Assembly: GCA_019112965.1 (NCBI GenBank)
Contig: DXIH01000091.1
Span: 1-43,619, forward strand
Source: Candidatus Sphingomonas excrementigallinarum
GTDB lineage: Bacteria; Pseudomonadota; Alphaproteobacteria; Sphingomonadales; Sphingomonadaceae
Reading direction: 5' to 3'
Length of the DNA stretch: 43,619 nucleotides
The position numbers and the translations under genes are program-made. Below, one piece after another: positions 16,033 through 22,476 of this stretch. Below the pieces are notes generated by a model. That model ran no database searches and was not told the DNA's origin. It saw only the letters and a program-made list of their open reading frames with translations. The number at the start of each line of letters is the position of its first letter. The stretch's first letter is position 1.

Positions 16033-16674
16033 ATGCGTAAGCTTTCCCTCGTCGCCGCTGCGGCGGCTGCGTTCGTTGCCGTGCCTGCCATGGCTCAGGA
16101 CATGAACACCACCGACACGGCGGCGGCTCCTGCCCCGGCCGCTGACACCGCGACCGCTCCCGACGGCACCCGCGCCTTCGGTATCGAGCCGTACGTGGCG
16201 ATCATGGGTGGTTGGGAGCAGTTCGATCGCCAGTCGGTTGCTGGCATCCCCACGCAGCCCAAGGGCTATAATCTGGACGGCGCGCTGGTCGAGGGCATCG
16301 TCGGCTTCAACGTTCCGCTGGGCCCGGTGTTCGTCGGTGCCGAGGGCGCGGTCGCCAAGGGCGTGTCGGGTGACATCGACTGGCAGTATGGCGCCTATGG
16401 CCGCGCGGGTTTCCGCGCTGGTGAGAGCGGCCTGTTCTATGGCAAGGTCGGCTATCGCTGGAACAACTTCCACAACTTCGCTCCGGGCGTCCAAGGCGAC
16501 CTGAAGCGTGACTATCACGCGACCGTCTACGGCGTCGGCGCCGAAGTCGGCCCGAAGGACATCGGTCTGGGCGGCCTGACCGGCAATTCGGGTCTGCGTC
16601 TGCGTATGGAAGTCTCGACCTTCGACAACGCGCACTCCTTCCGTCCGATGGCGGGTGTTGTCGCACACTTCTGA
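16033..16674 (+). CDS. Outer-membrane beta-barrel protein (OMP_b-brl type)
   Basis: 213 residues. A clear signal peptide (MRKLSLVAAAAAAFVAVPAMAQ) is followed by an Ala/Pro/Thr-rich linker (about residues 22-48) and a small beta-barrel of alternating strands such as PYVAIMGGWEQF, GFNVPLGPVFVGAEGAVAKG, YGAYGRAGFRAG and LFYGKVGYRWNNF. The chain ends in a terminal Phe (VVAHF), the outer-membrane assembly signal. It belongs to the small 8-stranded Opa/OmpA-like barrels. Codon choice is skewed to abundant codons (cgt, ggt, gct), which suggests high expression. GAAGGG lies 8 nt before the ATG. A strong terminator follows, so it is a single-gene unit. Confidence 0.88.
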   Translation: MRKLSLVAAAAAAFVAVPAMAQDMNTTDTAAAPAPAADTATAPDGTRAFGIEPYVAIMGGWEQFDRQSVAGIPTQPKGYNLDGALVEGIVGFNVPLGPVFVGAEGAVAKGVSGDIDWQYGAYGRAGFRAGESGLFYGKVGYRWNNFHNFAPGVQGDLKRDYHATVYGVGAEVGPKDIGLGGLTGNSGLRLRMEVSTFDNAHSFRPMAGVVAHF

Positions 16675-16704
16675 TCCCTTACGGATCCAGTTGGCGTAAA
16701 GGAG

Positions 16705-16738
16705 CGGGGTTCGGCAGCGATGCCGGACCCCGTTTTTT
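16705..16738 (+). terminator. Rho-independent terminator of the barrel gene
   Basis: CGGGGTTCGGCA (16705-16716) pairs with TGCCGGACCCCG (16721-16732) with a single mismatch and a GCGA loop, followed by TTTTTT. It lies 30 bp after the stop. An ATG inside its loop (16720) is in frame with the next gene but cannot be its start. Confidence 0.95.
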
Positions 16739-16800
16739 GTGGGCGTGTCGTTCCCCATATTGGGAGCATGGTCGGACGAGTGAAGCGAAAGGCGGGTTTG

Positions 16801-17100
16801 ATGGCCGCTGCCGAACGGGTCGAGCGGGCTGTGCCGCTGACTTGCGCGCTGTGCGCTCGGCCGCTGGGGGTGAAGGTGGAATGGCACCACCCGGTCCCCA
16901 AGAGCGAAGGCGGGCGCGAGACGGTGCCGGTCCACCCGATTTGCCACCGGACGATCCATGCGACGTTGAGCAACGCAGAGTTGGGGCGAGGCTATGCGGA
17001 CTTTGCGGTGTTGCGCGCGCAGCCGGAGATCGCACGGTTCTTGCGATGGATCGCGGGAAAGCCTGCGGACTTTCATGCGCCGACGCGGGCGGCGCGGTAG
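16801..17100 (+). CDS. Stand-alone HNH-family protein
   Basis: 99 residues from the ATG at 16801, which has AAAGG 8 nt upstream; a second ATG at 16768 is possible. The metal-binding half shows CALC with HH (EWHHPVPKSEGG) and ICHRTIH, the HNH/zinc-ribbon arrangement of a beta-beta-alpha nuclease. The C-terminal part (AQPEIARFLRWIAGKPADFHAP) is typical of a small family found in sphingomonads. HNH domains cut DNA, but the real substrate is unknown; no toxin, methylase or phage terminase partner is adjacent. It follows the barrel gene's terminator. Confidence 0.8.
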   Translation: MAAAERVERAVPLTCALCARPLGVKVEWHHPVPKSEGGRETVPVHPICHRTIHATLSNAELGRGYADFAVLRAQPEIARFLRWIAGKPADFHAPTRAAR

Positions 17101-17119
17101 GTTGGGTTCGCGCGAAGCC

Positions 17120-17429
17120 GCGATGACGCAAAGAAGGTTGGTTCGCGCAGAGGCGCGGAGACGCGGAGGGCGCAGAAAAGAAGGGCAGAAGACGATCGAT
17201 CCCTACCTCCGTTCAGCCTAAGCGTAGTCGAAGGTCACGGGATAACGTCCGCCACTTCAGCCGGTCTTTTGGTTTGTCCTGTGGTCAGGGGTATGGGGCG
17301 CTGGTGTCCCTTGGCCTTCGACTACGCTCAGGCTGAACGGAGCGGGGGAGCGGGCGGCGTTCCCTGCCTTCTCTGCGCCCTCCGCGCCTCCACACGAACC
17401 AACCTTCTTCGCGCCCTCGCGTCATCGCG
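17120..17429. repeat. Nested inverted repeats with 26-bp family B units
   Basis: The 370-bp gene-free spacer 17101-17471 is built from two nested inverted repeats. The outer arms (17120-17187 and 17364-17429) share a core reading aaggttggttcg and a gaggcgcggag run, at roughly 80-85% identity by eye. The inner arms (17209-17234 and 17315-17340) are family B units, ccgttcagcct on the left and its complement on the right. The element lies between the convergent HNH and nrdB genes. No gene is seen in it. Confidence 0.75.
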
Positions 17430-17433
17430 CGAA

Positions 17434-17462
17434 ACAAAAAAGGGCGGGCCGAAGCCCGCCCT
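17434..17462 (-). terminator. Rho-independent terminator of nrdB
   Basis: AGGGCGGGC (17441-17449) pairs perfectly with GCCCGCCCT (17454-17462) around a CGAA tetraloop. On the minus strand a TTTTTTG run follows. It begins 9 bp after the nrdB stop. Confidence 0.93.
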
Positions 17463-17471
17463 TTCCGAAGC

Positions 17472-18527
17472 TCACTCCGCCGCGACGCCTGCGGCCGAGA
17501 ACATGTCGCCGGTCTCGCTCGCCTCTTCGTTGGCGGCCTTGCCGGTCTTGGCCTTCTGGCGCTTGTCGAACGAGTCCCACACATCGTTCCACTGGCCGCG
17601 CGTCGCCGCCTTGGAATATTCGGTCGCGCGCGTCTCGAAGAAGTTGGCATGCTCAACGCCGTTGAGCAGCGGGGTCAGCCAGGGCAGGGGATGCTCGTCG
17701 ATCATGTAGATCGGCTTCAGGCCCAGCTGGCCCAGGCGCCAATCGGCGATGTAGCGGATATACTTCTTGATCTCCTTGGGCTTCATCCCCTCGACCGGGC
17801 CCATTTCGAAGGCGAGGTCGATGAAATTGTCCTCCAGGCGGATCGTCGTCTGGCACACATCGGCGATGTCGTCCTTGACCGCCTTGGTCAGGCACTGGCG
17901 CTCCTGGCAGAAGGCGTGGAACATGCGGATGATGCCCTCGCAGTGCAGGCTCTCGTCGCGCACCGACCAGCTGACGATCTGGCCCATGCCCTTCATCTTG
18001 TTGAAGCGCGGGAAGTTCATCAGCATCGCGAACGACGCGAACAGCTGAACGCCCTCGGTGAAGCCGCCGAACATGGCGAGCGTGCGGGCGATGTCCTCGT
18101 CGCTGTCGACGCCGAAATTCTGCATGTAGTCATGCTTGTCCTTCATCTCGGCATATTCGAGGAAGGCGCCATATTCACTTTCGGGCATGCCGATCGTGTC
18201 GAGCAGATGGCTGTACGCGGCGATGTGCACCGTCTCCATGTTGGAGAAGGCGGTCAGCATCATCTTGATCTCGGTCGGCTTGAACACCCGGCCGTACTTC
18301 TCGTGATAGCAGTCCTGCACCTCGACGTCCGCCTGGGTGAAGAAGCGGAAGATCTGGGTCAGCAGGTTGCGCTCATGATCGGTCAGCTTCTGCGCCCAGT
18401 CGCGGCAATCCTCGCCCAGCGGCACCTCTTCGGGCAGCCAGTGGAGCTGTTGCTGGCGCTTCCAGAACTCGAACGCCCAGGGGTATTCGAAGGGCTTATA
18501 CTGCTTGGAGGCTTGGAGGAGAGGCAT
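17472..18527 (-). CDS. nrdB: Class Ia ribonucleotide reductase, beta (radical) subunit
   Basis: 351 residues. It houses the di-iron/tyrosyl radical cofactor that starts ribonucleotide reduction to deoxynucleotides. Metal-site and radical residues read D67 (FTQADVEVQD), E98, H101 and Y105 (METVHIAAYSHL), and the second helix ESLHCEGIIRMF. Y105 sits in the position of E. coli Y122. The C-terminal tail (GDMFSAAGVAAE) is the usual type that docks on NrdA. A terminator follows. It is preceded on the same strand, 51 bp upstream, by a tiny membrane protein gene, so nrdB and nrdA are not co-transcribed here. Confidence 0.96.
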   Translation of the reverse strand: MPLLQASKQYKPFEYPWAFEFWKRQQQLHWLPEEVPLGEDCRDWAQKLTDHERNLLTQIFRFFTQADVEVQDCYHEKYGRVFKPTEIKMMLTAFSNMETVHIAAYSHLLDTIGMPESEYGAFLEYAEMKDKHDYMQNFGVDSDEDIARTLAMFGGFTEGVQLFASFAMLMNFPRFNKMKGMGQIVSWSVRDESLHCEGIIRMFHAFCQERQCLTKAVKDDIADVCQTTIRLEDNFIDLAFEMGPVEGMKPKEIKKYIRYIADWRLGQLGLKPIYMIDEHPLPWLTPLLNGVEHANFFETRATEYSKAATRGQWNDVWDSFDKRQKAKTGKAANEEASETGDMFSAAGVAAE

Positions 18528-18578
18528 CGGGGTTACTCCGGATACAAATCAAATGAGGTGAAGAGGGTGAAGGCCGGT

Positions 18579-18776
18579 TCAGCCGCTGCTTGCCCAGGAG
18601 CGCAGCGCGGTGGCGAAACCGGCGAGAATGATCCCGCCCATGGCGAACATGGTGCCCGCGATCAGCCGGGCGTAGCGGCCCTGGTCCGATCGGGGGTGAC
18701 GGAGTTGCAGTAGCAGGACCGCGCCGATCCCGCCGAGCAGCGCGGCGACCGCGTACATGATGAACGCCGATGTCAT
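18579..18776 (-). CDS. Small two-helix membrane protein, unknown function
   Basis: 65 residues. Two hydrophobic helices (AFIMYAVAALLGGIGAVLLLQL and YARLIAGTMFAMGGIILAGFATAL) flank a short polar loop with RHPRSDQGR. Nothing in it is recognisable. The hydrophobic profile and its placement 51 bp upstream of nrdB support a real gene, but its Shine-Dalgarno is weak (CGGA). It is divergent from the DUF2171 gene across 56 bp. Confidence 0.6.
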   Translation of the reverse strand: MTSAFIMYAVAALLGGIGAVLLLQLRHPRSDQGRYARLIAGTMFAMGGIILAGFATALRSWASSG

Positions 18777-18832
18777 GCGACCAATTCCGGCGTGGCGCGT
18801 TCCCAGACCGACCCCAACACAGGAGACGAACG

Positions 18833-19084
18833 ATGGTCGATGTCAGCCAGATCAAGGAACATGCGGAAGTCATCGGTGCGGACGGCGTCCATGTCGGCAC
18901 CGTCGACCACGTCCAGGGCGACCGCATCAAGCTGACCAAGAACGACAGCCCCCAGACCCAGGACGGGCAGGGCGCCAAGCATCATTACCTGCCGATCGGC
19001 CTGGTCGCCGAGGTCGAGGGCGACAAGGTCCGCCTGTCGGCCACCGCACAGAACGCCGTCGACCAGTTCGAAGAGGCCGAGTGA
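18833..19084 (+). CDS. DUF2171 protein
   Basis: 83 residues from the ATG at 18833, with AGGAGA 6-7 nt upstream. ISQIKEHAEVIGADGVHVGTVDHV-type start (VDVSQIKEHAEV...), an IKLTKNDSP loop and HHYLPIGLVAEVEGDKVRL are the signature of DUF2171, a small barrel-like domain related to PRC barrels. Its function is not known. It lies alone between divergent and convergent neighbours, so context gives no clue. In-frame codons upstream of the ATG are unlikely starts. Confidence 0.85.
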   Translation: MVDVSQIKEHAEVIGADGVHVGTVDHVQGDRIKLTKNDSPQTQDGQGAKHHYLPIGLVAEVEGDKVRLSATAQNAVDQFEEAE

Positions 19085-19093
19085 TGTCCCGGT

Positions 19094-19154
19094 CCCTCTC
19101 CCCTTGTGGGAGAGGGAGGGGCCCGCGACCGAAGGTCGTGGGAGGGTGAGGGGG
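19094..19154 (+). repeat. REP-like element (family C), direct copy next to DUF559
   Basis: CCCTCTCCCC/GGGAGAGGGAGGGG hairpin, then a second stem around CGACC/GGTCG and a G-rich end. It lies in the convergent gap between the DUF2171 and DUF559 genes, 8 bp before the DUF559 stop. The inverted partner is at 19546-19611. Confidence 0.8.
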
Positions 19155-19161
19155 CCGTCCA

Positions 19162-19632
19162 TCACGGGCGGCCCTTTTGCTTATGCGCGATCCGCGCGCC
19201 GATCGCCGTCACGACGCCGTCGAGGTTGGTCATCACATCGGCATTGGCGAAGCGGATCACGTCATAGCCTTCGTGTTTAAGAAAGCGGGTGCGCGCGGCA
19301 TCGCACTTCAGCTTCATTGCATGGTCGTCGCCGTCGACCTCGACGATCAACCGTGCAGCGTGTGAGCAGAAATCGGCGTGGTACGAGCCTATCGGAACCT
19401 GACGGCGAAACTTCATGTCCGGCAGGGCTTCGCGTAAGGCACGCCATAGCCGACGCTCTGATTCGCCAGCATTTTTCCGCAGTTCACGCGACCGGGTGAC
19501 TGTTGTAGCGGGAAGCAACTGACGCTTGGTCAGGCCTTGGGCGTTGCCCCTCACCCTTCCCACGGCCTGCAGCCGCGGGCCCCTTCCCTCTCCCACAAGG
19601 GGAGAGGGAGGTTTAGGTGAGTAAGGGGCCAT
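19162..19632 (-). CDS. DUF559 endonuclease-like protein with repeat-derived N terminus
   Basis: About 156 residues from the ATG at 19632. The C-terminal 105 residues form a DUF559 domain: ESERRLWRALREALPDMKFRRQVPIGSYHADF, then D87 and E98 (LIVEVDGDDH) in the order of the restriction-endonuclease-like fold shared with Vsr. Residues 8-30 (SPLVGEGRGPRLQAVGRVRG) are a translation of the palindromic repeat at 19546-19611. The domain is related to very-short-patch-repair nucleases, but DUF559 proteins have no proven role. It follows nrdA by 31 bp on the same strand. A downstream start without the repeat (TTG near residue 40) cannot be excluded. Confidence 0.8.
   Translation of the reverse strand: MAPYSPKPPSPLVGEGRGPRLQAVGRVRGNAQGLTKRQLLPATTVTRSRELRKNAGESERRLWRALREALPDMKFRRQVPIGSYHADFCSHAARLIVEVDGDDHAMKLKCDAARTRFLKHEGYDVIRFANADVMTNLDGVVTAIGARIAHKQKGRP
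19546..19611 (-). repeat. REP-like element (family C), inverted copy inside DUF559
   Basis: Same composition and about 90% identical, by eye, to 19094-19154, read on the minus strand. It is translated in frame at the N terminus of the DUF559 protein. The two copies bracket the DUF559 domain-coding region in inverted orientation. Confidence 0.8.
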
Positions 19633-19663
19633 GGCTCTGCCTTCCCGCTGGGCAGCCGTTACC

Positions 19664-21586
19664 TCACTGGCACGCCAGGCATTCGTCGTAATCGGTCGTC
19701 TCACCGATCTCGAACTTCGGCGCGCTGATCGTGTTGTCCGCCTCGACGCCGCCCGACCCTGCGAACCCGGCGCGCTGCACCGACTTCGACCGCAGATAAT
19801 AGAGCGACTTGATGCCCAGCTCCCAGGCGCGGAAGTGGAGCATCAGCAGATCCCACTTCTCGACGTCCGCCGGGATGAACAGGTTCAGCGACTGCGCCTG
19901 GTCGATATAAGGCGTCCGGTCCCCCGCCAATTCGAGCAGCCAGCGCTGGTCGATCTCAAACGAGGTCTTGAACGTGTCCTTCTCTTCCTGGCTGAGGAAG
20001 TCGAGATGCTGGACCGAGCCGCCATGTTCCAGGATCGAGTTCCAGACCGCATCCGAGTTCTTCGACTTCGCGATCAGAATCTTTTCGAGATAGGGGTTCT
20101 TGACCGAGAACGATCCCGACAGCGTCTTGTGAGTATAGATGTTCGCCGGGATCGGCTCGATGCAGGCGCTGGTGCCGCCGCAGATGATGCTGATCGACGC
20201 GGTCGGCGCGATCGCCATCTTGCAGCTGAAACGCTCCATCACACCGACGTCAGCGGCATCAGGGCACGGGCCCCGCTCGACCGCCAGCGTCATCGACGCC
20301 TGGTTCACCTGCGCGTTGATATGCTTGAACATCCGCAGGTTCCACGACTTGGCCATCGCGCCCTCGAAGGGGAGCCCTCGCGCCTGGAGGAAGCTGTGGA
20401 AGCCCATCACGCCGAGGCCGACCGACCGCTCGCGGCTGGCGGAATAGGCGGCACGCTCCATGCCCGGCTCGTGACGGTCGATATAGTCCTGCAGCACATT
20501 GTCGAGGAAGCGCATCACGTCCTCGATGAACTGCTTGTCGTCCTTCCACTCGTCCCAGGTTTCCAGATTCAGCGACGACAGGCAGCAGACCGCCGTACGG
20601 TCATTGCCCTTATGGTCGATGCCGGTCGGCAGGGTGATTTCCGAACACAGGTTCGAGGTCGACACTTTCAGCCCCAGCTCGCGGTGATGCTTGGGCATGT
20701 TCTTGTTCACATGGTCGGCAAAGACGATGTATGGCTCGCCGGTCGCCAGACGGGTTTCGACCAGCTTCTGGAACAGCGCGCGCGCATCGACGGTGGCGCG
20801 GACCTCGCCGGTCTTCGGGCTCTTCAGGTGCCATTCGGCGCCGTCGCGCACCGCTTCCATGAAGGCGTCGGGGATCAGGACGCCGTGGTGCAGGTTCAGC
20901 GCCTTGCGGTTGAAGTCGCCGCTGGGCTTGCGGATTTCGAGGAACTCCTCGATCTCGGGGTGCGAGATGTCGAGATAGCAGGCGGCCGAACCACGCCGCA
21001 GCGAACCCTGGCTGATCGCCAGCGTCAGCGAGTCCATCACGCGGACGAAGGGGATGATGCCGCTGGTCTTGCCGTTCAGGCCGACCGGCTCGCCGATGCC
21101 GCGCACCTGGCCCCAATAGGTGCCGATGCCGCCGCCGCGCGAGGCGAGCCACACATTCTCGTTCCAGGTGGTGACGATGCCGTCCAGGCTGTCGGGCACC
21201 GAGTTCAGGTAGCAGCTGATCGGCAGGCCGCGCCCCGTGCCGCCGTTCGACAGGACGGGCGTGGCGGGCATGAACCACAGCTTCGAGATATAGTCGTACA
21301 GCCGCTGCGCATGTTCGGCATTGTCGGCATAGGCCGACGCCACGCGCACGAACAGGTCCTGGTAGCTTTCGCCGGGCAGGAGATAGCGGTCGTTCAGCGT
21401 TTCCTTGCCGAAATCGGTCAGCCGCGCGTCGCGGGCATGGTCGACCTCGACCGGATAGGGTTGCGGGCGCACCGACTTGGTGTCCGCCGGGGTCGGCGCG
21501 GGGGCGCTCGTCTGAGCCGTGTCCGCCGCCATCTTTTCGAGCATATCAGTCGTCATGTCGCTATCCCGGCTATCCCTGAAATCCAT
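19664..21586 (-). CDS. nrdA: Class Ia ribonucleotide reductase, alpha (catalytic) subunit
   Basis: About 640 residues from the ATG at 21586 (MDFRDSRDS), preceded by AAAGGAG; 21556 is an alternative. Catalytic features: C125 (PISCYL), N312-C314-E316 (SNLCSEI), the partner cysteine at 334/335 (TAVCCLS), and the C-terminal redox pair C636/C639 (CLACQ). Only some 45 variable residues precede the core, so the roughly 90-residue ATP-cone that gives class Ia enzymes dATP overall-activity control is absent. The lack of that domain is seen; loss of dATP inhibition is inference. It is divergent from nothing close and followed by DUF559. Confidence 0.96.
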   Translation of the reverse strand: MDFRDSRDSDMTTDMLEKMAADTAQTSAPAPTPADTKSVRPQPYPVEVDHARDARLTDFGKETLNDRYLLPGESYQDLFVRVASAYADNAEHAQRLYDYISKLWFMPATPVLSNGGTGRGLPISCYLNSVPDSLDGIVTTWNENVWLASRGGGIGTYWGQVRGIGEPVGLNGKTSGIIPFVRVMDSLTLAISQGSLRRGSAACYLDISHPEIEEFLEIRKPSGDFNRKALNLHHGVLIPDAFMEAVRDGAEWHLKSPKTGEVRATVDARALFQKLVETRLATGEPYIVFADHVNKNMPKHHRELGLKVSTSNLCSEITLPTGIDHKGNDRTAVCCLSSLNLETWDEWKDDKQFIEDVMRFLDNVLQDYIDRHEPGMERAAYSASRERSVGLGVMGFHSFLQARGLPFEGAMAKSWNLRMFKHINAQVNQASMTLAVERGPCPDAADVGVMERFSCKMAIAPTASISIICGGTSACIEPIPANIYTHKTLSGSFSVKNPYLEKILIAKSKNSDAVWNSILEHGGSVQHLDFLSQEEKDTFKTSFEIDQRWLLELAGDRTPYIDQAQSLNLFIPADVEKWDLLMLHFRAWELGIKSLYYLRSKSVQRAGFAGSGGVEADNTISAPKFEIGETTDYDECLACQ

Positions 21587-21743
21587 CACCGATGCCGCTC
21601 CTTTGTTCTTGTTCCGTTCGAGTCGGCATCCTGCCCTTAGCACCACGCGCCACACGCGTCGCGATCGGGACGAGGGGGAGCGGAAAATCCCCGATTCCGG
21701 GGCTCTCCGCGTATCCGATCATGCATGGGGGCATGACCTCGTC

Positions 21744-21791
21744 CTACCAGTGCTTGGGGGCGTCCCCGGCCTCTTCCACAATCCTTAGTGG
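21744..21791 (-). promoter_or_regulatory. Candidate NrdR box pair upstream of nrdA
   Basis: The 361-bp gap 21587-21947 upstream of nrdA has no gene. CCACAATCCTTAGTGG (21776-21791) matches 11 of 16 positions of the NrdR consensus (acaCwAtATaTwGtgt), with clean CCAC...GTGG ends. A weaker match lies 32 bp away (21744-21759), about three helical turns, the spacing typical of NrdR box pairs. NrdR represses ribonucleotide reductase genes when deoxynucleotides suffice. At 21924-21935 an AAAAATATTTTT run lies just past the DUF3429 gene's stop and could be a weak terminator for it. Confidence 0.4.
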
Positions 21792-21947
21792 AAAATCCCG
21801 AGCGGCACCGCAAGAGGGTAAAGCGTGGCGAGGGGGTTGGTTGCGACGAATGGCGGGCGCGTTCGGGCCGCCCAAAAGCCGCGACGCATGGATGTCTGCG
21901 GGGTTCGGGAAGCGCAAGTCCCTAAAAATATTTTTTGGTCGGTCGGA

Positions 21948-22418
21948 TCAGCGCGGGGCGAGCAGGAACAGCGCGATCAGCCCCACAATCGCGACCACCA
22001 TCTGTGGGGGACGCAACCGCGCGAAATGGCCCGGCGCCCCGCCCCAGCTCGCCAGCCAGGGATCGGTCAGCGCGATCGAGGCATAGCCGAGGATCAGCAG
22101 GCCGAAGCCGGTCGAGGGCCCCGCGATCAAGGCCAGCAGACCCAGCGAGAAGCGCAGGGCCATGGTCGCCATCTGCGAAACATGGGTGCCGCCCGGCGTG
22201 AAGAAGCTCAGGCCGCGCGCGACCCCGGCCAGGAAGATGAGGATGGCCGCCCCCCATATCTGCCCGATCAGCAGCGCCAGCGGCATGCCCGTCCAGGCGG
22301 CCAGCGCCGCGATCGGCAGGACCAGCACCGGACCATAGCCGAAGATCAGACTGAGCGCGGGAATCCGGGGCGACGCGCCTTCCGGCGTGGGGGCCGGAGT
22401 CGGAGTGGGGGAGGTCAT
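21948..22418 (-). CDS. DUF3429 inner-membrane protein
   Basis: 156 residues from the ATG at 22418 (MTSPTPTPAPTP...). Five hydrophobic segments are readable, among them FGYGPVLVLPIAALAAW, ALLIGQIWGAAILIFLAGVARGL, MALRFSLGLLALIAG and the last, MVVAIVGLIALFLL. The layout, with a G-x-G-P start and a GVARGLSF turn, matches DUF3429 integral membrane proteins of unknown function. An N-terminal Pro/Thr-rich stretch is cytoplasmic or disordered. It lies 58 bp after the cyclic-di-GMP gene on the same strand, so it may share its transcript. Confidence 0.8.
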   Translation of the reverse strand: MTSPTPTPAPTPEGASPRIPALSLIFGYGPVLVLPIAALAAWTGMPLALLIGQIWGAAILIFLAGVARGLSFFTPGGTHVSQMATMALRFSLGLLALIAGPSTGFGLLILGYASIALTDPWLASWGGAPGHFARLRPPQMVVAIVGLIALFLLAPR

Positions 22419-22476
22419 GACGGCGCGAACGTCCGGCGCGCCGTTCCTATCCCGCCCCGATTCTGCGGGAGGCCGA

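Noticed and set aside
16720..16722. ATG as the start of the HNH protein
   Set aside because: It lies in the loop of the upstream terminator; later ATGs with a ribosome site fit better.
19162..19632. Vsr mismatch nuclease with a DNA methylase
   Set aside because: The fold is related, but no cytosine methylase gene is adjacent and the sequence fits DUF559 instead.
19631..21640. 669-residue frame opposite nrdA
   Set aside because: Antisense shadow of nrdA.
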